DNA from: DATBLZ01 sp036555065
GTDB taxonomy: Bacteria; Pseudomonadota; Gammaproteobacteria; Steroidobacterales; Rariloculaceae
Direction: 5' to 3'
Length of the DNA stretch: 8,401 nt
Assembly: GCA_036555065.1 (NCBI GenBank)
Contig: DATBLZ010000175.1
Coordinates: 1-8,401 of the forward strand
Shown: positions 6,433 through 8,401 of the stretch, piece after piece
How positions within the stretch are numbered: position 1 is the first letter of the stretch
Layout: every line of letters starts with the position of its first letter
Notes under the pieces: model-generated
Databases searched by the model: none
The model's input: the letters and a program-made list of their open reading frames with translations, nothing else
Told to the model about the DNA's origin: nothing
Made by a program: the position numbers and the translations under genes

Positions 6433-7380
6433 ATGAAGCTGCCGGCCACTTGGACTTTTCTCATGCGGCGCTACTATACGAGCGTGGCTACGCCAGCGAC
6501 CGCCCGGCAGATTCCGAGTTTCTTCCTCTACGGTGAAGCGCCGCGTGAGTATGACGAGCCGACGCTGCACATAGAGACGATCGAGTTCCGCAGCGCGCGC
6601 AATGACTGGCGCATCGGTCCGCACGTCCACCGTTCGCTCTATCAGCTGATTTTCGTAAGTCGCGGCGAAGGCGTTGCGCTCGCCGAGGGCGAGAGGATCG
6701 CGTATCGATCGCCGGCACTCGTCGTCGTGCCGGCCGGCACGGTGCACGGTTTCGAGTTCGAGCCGGGCACGCATGGATTCGTACTGTCGATTACCGCCGA
6801 CGTGCTGCACGAGATGGCACGCCGTGAGCCCGGCGTCGATGCGCTCTTCCGAAACGCCGCCACGTTGCAGCTCGACGGCGACGCGCTGCGCGCGACCGAC
6901 CTCGAGCAAGCTTTTGGAATGTTTGCCCACGAGTCCGCGCGCTCCTCGCCGGGCCACGCCTTGGCGCTCGACGGATTGCTCGAAGCGATCCTCGCGAATG
7001 CGATTCGGCTGTCGACGGCGCTCGCGGGCTCCCCGGATACTGCCGTGGGACGACACCAGGACCTCGTGGCCCGGTTTCGCGAGCTCATCGAAAGCGATTT
7101 TCGCAAGAACAAGTCGCTCGGGGACTACGCCACGGCGCTCAACGTCTCGGAATCGCGGTTGCGGAACGCCTGCTTGAACGTGACCGGGCAATCGCCGATG
7201 CAGATGGTGAATGCGCGCATCCTGCTCGAGGCCAAGCGTGAGTTGTTCTACACGAGCGTCTCCGTGAGCGAGATCGCCTACGCGCTCGGCTTCGACGACC
7301 CGGCCTACTTCACGCGCTTCTTCTCGCAACGCGCCGGGATGTCGCCGAGCGCTTTCCGCACCCGGCGGCCGCGCGCCTGA
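6433..7380 (+). CDS. AraC-family transcriptional regulator, PobR/HpaA type
   Basis: 315 residues from ATG 6433. An N-terminal cupin-like sensor (about 27-125) begins IPSFFLYGE, followed by HVHRSLYQLIFVSRGEG (64-80) and VVVPAGTVHGFEF (97-109). The C-terminal DNA-binding domain (about 210-310) has two helix-turn-helix motifs: LGDYATALNVSESRLRNACL (229-248) and VSEIAYALGFDDPAYFTRFF (278-297), then the family ending GMSPSAFR. This architecture is that of regulators answering 4-hydroxybenzoate (PobR of Pseudomonas/Azotobacter type) or 4-hydroxyphenylacetate (HpaA). It is divergent from an operon containing pobA, so it probably activates it with 4-hydroxybenzoate as ligand. That is inference. The start is uncertain: ATG 6433 (GGAA five bases before), ATG 6463 (GGA eight bases before) and GTG 6484 are all in frame, and only sequence ahead of the conserved IPSFF differs. 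It is distinct from the IclR-type PobR of Acinetobacter. Confidence 0.9.
   Translation: MKLPATWTFLMRRYYTSVATPATARQIPSFFLYGEAPREYDEPTLHIETIEFRSARNDWRIGPHVHRSLYQLIFVSRGEGVALAEGERIAYRSPALVVVPAGTVHGFEFEPGTHGFVLSITADVLHEMARREPGVDALFRNAATLQLDGDALRATDLEQAFGMFAHESARSSPGHALALDGLLEAILANAIRLSTALAGSPDTAVGRHQDLVARFRELIESDFRKNKSLGDYATALNVSESRLRNACLNVTGQSPMQMVNARILLEAKRELFYTSVSVSEIAYALGFDDPAYFTRFFSQRAGMSPSAFRTRRPRA
6450..6477 (+). promoter_or_regulatory. Candidate promoter for the AraC-family regulator
   Basis: TTGGAC (6450-6455) and TACTAT (6472-6477) are separated by 16 bases and resemble sigma-70 -35 and -10 boxes. A transcript from here would begin near 6484, where an in-frame GTG lies. Use of that GTG would make the message nearly leaderless and the regulator 298 residues long. 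The pattern is weak and overlaps the two ATG start options, so it competes with those starts. Confidence 0.22.
6473..6478 (-). promoter_or_regulatory. Candidate -10 element for the receptor-esterase-pobA operon
   Basis: The minus strand reads TATAGT (five of six consensus bases) about 110 bases before the receptor start. No good -35 hexamer lies 16-18 bases upstream (GTCGCT or GGTCGC), as is common for promoters that need an AraC-type activator. It lies inside the regulator's coding region if the regulator starts at 6433 or 6463, and just upstream of it if the GTG at 6484 is used. The assignment is inferred from sequence likeness only. Confidence 0.22.
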
Positions 7381-7392
7381 GCGGCGCGGCCG
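7366..7392. terminator. GC-rich hairpin between convergent genes, possible bidirectional terminator
   Basis: CGGCCGCGC (7366-7374) and GCGCGGCCG (7384-7392) are perfect 9-base inverted arms around a 9-base loop that contains the regulator's stop codon. The hairpin lies where the AraC gene and the methyltransferase gene converge with 13 bases between their stops. A run of T is absent on both sides, so it is not a textbook intrinsic terminator. An alternative fold pairs CGCGCC with GGCGCG inside the same stretch. Chance pairing in GC-rich DNA is possible. Confidence 0.3.
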
Positions 7393-7393
7393 G

Positions 7394-8146
7394 TCACTCG
7401 GGCTTGCGCGCGCGAAACACGAACTGATCGGTGTGGCCGCGAACGGCCGGGTCGAACACGATTTTCGTGTGGTCGTCGGCCGGGTTCGCGAGCATGCTCG
7501 ACTCGGCTTCGATCGTGAATCCGGCCTTCGTCAACGCGTCGCGGGCCTGCTGCGGCAGCATGCGATGCAACGCCGCGTTGTCTTGGCCCGCGATGCCGAC
7601 GTGATCGATCACGCCGAGCACGCCGCCGGGCTTCAGCGCCGCAAAGACGGATTGCAGAAAACCCACGGCGACGGCTTCGCCGCCGGGATTGCCGCCATAG
7701 CCGTTATAGACGTCGTGCAGGTTAAGGGCGATTAGGGCGGCGTCACCGACGCCCACGACACCCGCTTCCGCCAGCGGCGCGTGCACGGCTTGCACGTTGC
7801 CGAGTCGCGCGTGCAATGCCTGCTCCGCCTCGCCTTGCACGAGGAACGGCGGATTCGACGCGTACACCTTGCCCGTGGGACCGACGGCTGCCGAGAGCAC
7901 TTCGGTGAACCAGCCGCCCGCGGCAACGAGCTCGACGACCGTGTCACCGGTCTCGATGTCGAAAAACTGAATGCTCTCGATCGGCTTGCGATCCGCGTCG
8001 CGCGCTTTGTTCTCGGCCGCGCGCTCGGGCGACGCGAGCGCCGCGCGCATTCTCGCGACCTGCTCGTCTTGCGCTTGCGCGGTCTGCGCGAAAATGGCGG
8101 CGATCCCGAGTGCGAGCATCAGCCTCAACGGGTTATTACGGTTCAT
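7394..8146 (-). CDS. Exported predicted class I SAM-dependent methyltransferase, COG4798-like
   Basis: 250 residues from ATG 8144-8146. A longer reading frame runs upstream to 8383, but it reads through the neighbouring gene's opposite strand. This ATG has a strong ribosome site and is followed at once by a signal peptide (about 1-25, AQA/Q cleavage). The nucleotide-binding strand is VVELVAAGGWFTEVL (70-84), followed by GPTGKVYASNP (89-99), NLHDVYN (142-148), LKPGGVLGVIDHVG (171-184) and the family ending NPADDHTKIVFDPAVRGHTD (221-240). These blocks match the predicted methyltransferase family that carries signal peptides. The loop usually reads PGGGW but is AAGGW here. SAM is not known to be available in the periplasm, so whether the protein is a working methyltransferase is open. 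It converges with the regulator and is divergent from the PQQ dehydrogenase gene. Nothing links it to the aromatic operon. Confidence 0.85.
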   Translation of the reverse strand: MNRNNPLRLMLALGIAAIFAQTAQAQDEQVARMRAALASPERAAENKARDADRKPIESIQFFDIETGDTVVELVAAGGWFTEVLSAAVGPTGKVYASNPPFLVQGEAEQALHARLGNVQAVHAPLAEAGVVGVGDAALIALNLHDVYNGYGGNPGGEAVAVGFLQSVFAALKPGGVLGVIDHVGIAGQDNAALHRMLPQQARDALTKAGFTIEAESSMLANPADDHTKIVFDPAVRGHTDQFVFRARKPE

Positions 8147-8150
8147 GGGG

Positions 8151-8156
8151 TCCTCC
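8151..8156 (-). promoter_or_regulatory. Ribosome-binding site that fixes the methyltransferase start
   Basis: The minus strand reads GGAGGA four bases before the ATG at 8144-8146. This strong match, with a signal peptide directly after the ATG, rules against the upstream in-frame start at 8383. Confidence 0.8.
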
Positions 8157-8187
8157 AGCCGCGGCGGCGGTCGTTCTTTTACCGCAT

Positions 8188-8200
8188 AGTCTAGTAGACT
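8188..8200. promoter_or_regulatory. Perfect palindrome between divergent genes, candidate operator
   Basis: AGTCTA-G-TAGACT is a perfect 6-base inverted repeat around a single base. It lies in the 60-base space between the methyltransferase and PQQ-dehydrogenase starts. It is the most AT-rich part of a GC-rich window, lies 6 bases before the dehydrogenase ATG, and overlaps a possible -10 box (TAGACT). A regulator bound here could control one or both genes. No regulator gene is visible beside it. Confidence 0.4.
8195..8200 (+). promoter_or_regulatory. Candidate -10 element of the PQQ dehydrogenase gene
   Basis: TAGACT matches four of six -10 consensus bases and sits exactly six bases before the ATG at 8207. 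TTCTTT at 8174-8179 is a poor -35 with 15-base spacing. If used, the transcript would have almost no leader. No ribosome-binding motif lies before this ATG, which agrees with that reading but does not establish it. Confidence 0.2.
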
Positions 8201-8206
8201 TTGCCC

Positions 8207-8401
8207 ATGCGCAAAAAGATGAGCGCTCGGCGCATCGCGCCGTTCGCCGCCGTAGCCACCCTCCTCGCTTCCTGCACCTCGGAAAACCCGGGCGACACGC
8301 CCGCCGCAGACCGCGCGGGCACCGCCGGCGCAGGGGGATCGGCGCGCTACACGACTTGGCGCACCTACTCGGGCGGCGCGCACGCCTCGCAGTACTCCGC
8401 G
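8207..8401 (+). CDS. PQQ-dependent dehydrogenase, lipoprotein (N-terminal 65 residues, cut by window edge)
   Basis: The product begins MRKKMSARRIAPF with a hydrophobic stretch and a lipobox, LASC, so Cys23 is the expected lipidated residue. A Gly/Ala-rich linker (about 28-47) leads to TTWRTYSGGAHASQYSA (49-65). This resembles the conserved opening W-x-T-Y-x-G-x-x-x-S-x-x-Y-S of eight-bladed quinoprotein dehydrogenases, which usually continues with LDQI. Such enzymes oxidise sugars or alcohols in the periplasm with pyrroloquinoline quinone as cofactor. The catalytic residues and any cytochrome c domain lie beyond the right edge, so the substrate is unknown. A second in-frame ATG at 8219 is possible but leaves fewer basic residues in the signal peptide. 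It is divergent from the exported methyltransferase gene. The family call rests on one short motif plus the lipoprotein signal. Confidence 0.75.
   Translation, partial: MRKKMSARRIAPFAAVATLLASCTSENPGDTPAADRAGTAGAGGSARYTTWRTYSGGAHASQYSA

Noticed and set aside
6376..7329. 317-codon minus-strand frame opposite the AraC regulator
   Set aside because: No domain is recognisable, while the plus strand has a complete AraC protein with both helix-turn-helix motifs. It is a shadow frame.
8147..8383. Upstream extension of the methyltransferase frame to 8383
   Set aside because: It adds Arg/Gly/Ala-rich sequence antisense to the PQQ dehydrogenase start. The strong ribosome site and signal peptide at 8146 give a better start.
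1..8401. tRNA, rRNA, CRISPR, insertion sequence, integrase or attachment site
   Set aside because: I saw no direct repeats with spacers, terminal inverted repeats, transposase motifs or RNA-gene signatures, and nearly all bases are taken up by recognisable coding genes.

Overview
The window is GC-rich (roughly 60-70% in the lines I counted by hand), gene-dense DNA from a Gram-negative bacterium. A TonB-dependent outer-membrane receptor, Sec signal peptides and a lipoprotein all point to a diderm, most likely a proteobacterium. Gamma- or alphaproteobacteria with many TonB receptors are the best guess, but I cannot resolve the class. There are eight protein-coding genes, two of them cut by the window edges. 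I see no RNA genes, mobile elements, CRISPR arrays or long repeats, and no gene-free stretch longer than about 120 bases.

Positions 1-6363, minus strand: one apparent aromatic-catabolism operon. In transcription order it runs: TonB-dependent receptor (4081-6363), secreted tannase/feruloyl-esterase-family hydrolase (2436-4091), 4-hydroxybenzoate 3-monooxygenase pobA (1247-2434), a beta-hydroxyacid dehydrogenase-like NAD(P) oxidoreductase (421-1215), and the N-terminal third of a Rieske ring-hydroxylating oxygenase alpha subunit (1-395, continuing off the left edge). The first two junctions are very tight (an 11-base overlap, then a 1-base gap). The next two gaps are 31 and 25 bases.

Positions 6433-7380, plus strand: a divergent AraC-family activator of the PobR/HpaA type, which fits control of pobA by 4-hydroxybenzoate. 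The short space between the regulator and the receptor holds a small inverted repeat and candidate promoter elements.

Positions 7394-8401: a second, probably independent unit. A minus-strand gene for an exported predicted methyltransferase (COG4798-like) converges with the regulator gene. It is divergent from the start of a lipoprotein PQQ-dependent dehydrogenase gene (8207 to the right edge), with a perfect palindrome between them.

Working model (inference): the receptor imports an aromatic ester, the secreted esterase releases 4-hydroxybenzoate in the periplasm, and PobA converts this to protocatechuate in the cytoplasm. The dehydrogenase and the Rieske enzyme act on another part of the substrate or a further intermediate. 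The AraC protein senses the released acid. The esterase coupled to pobA is the most informative feature, because it suggests the ester's acid moiety. I found no clear sign of a wholly new type of system.
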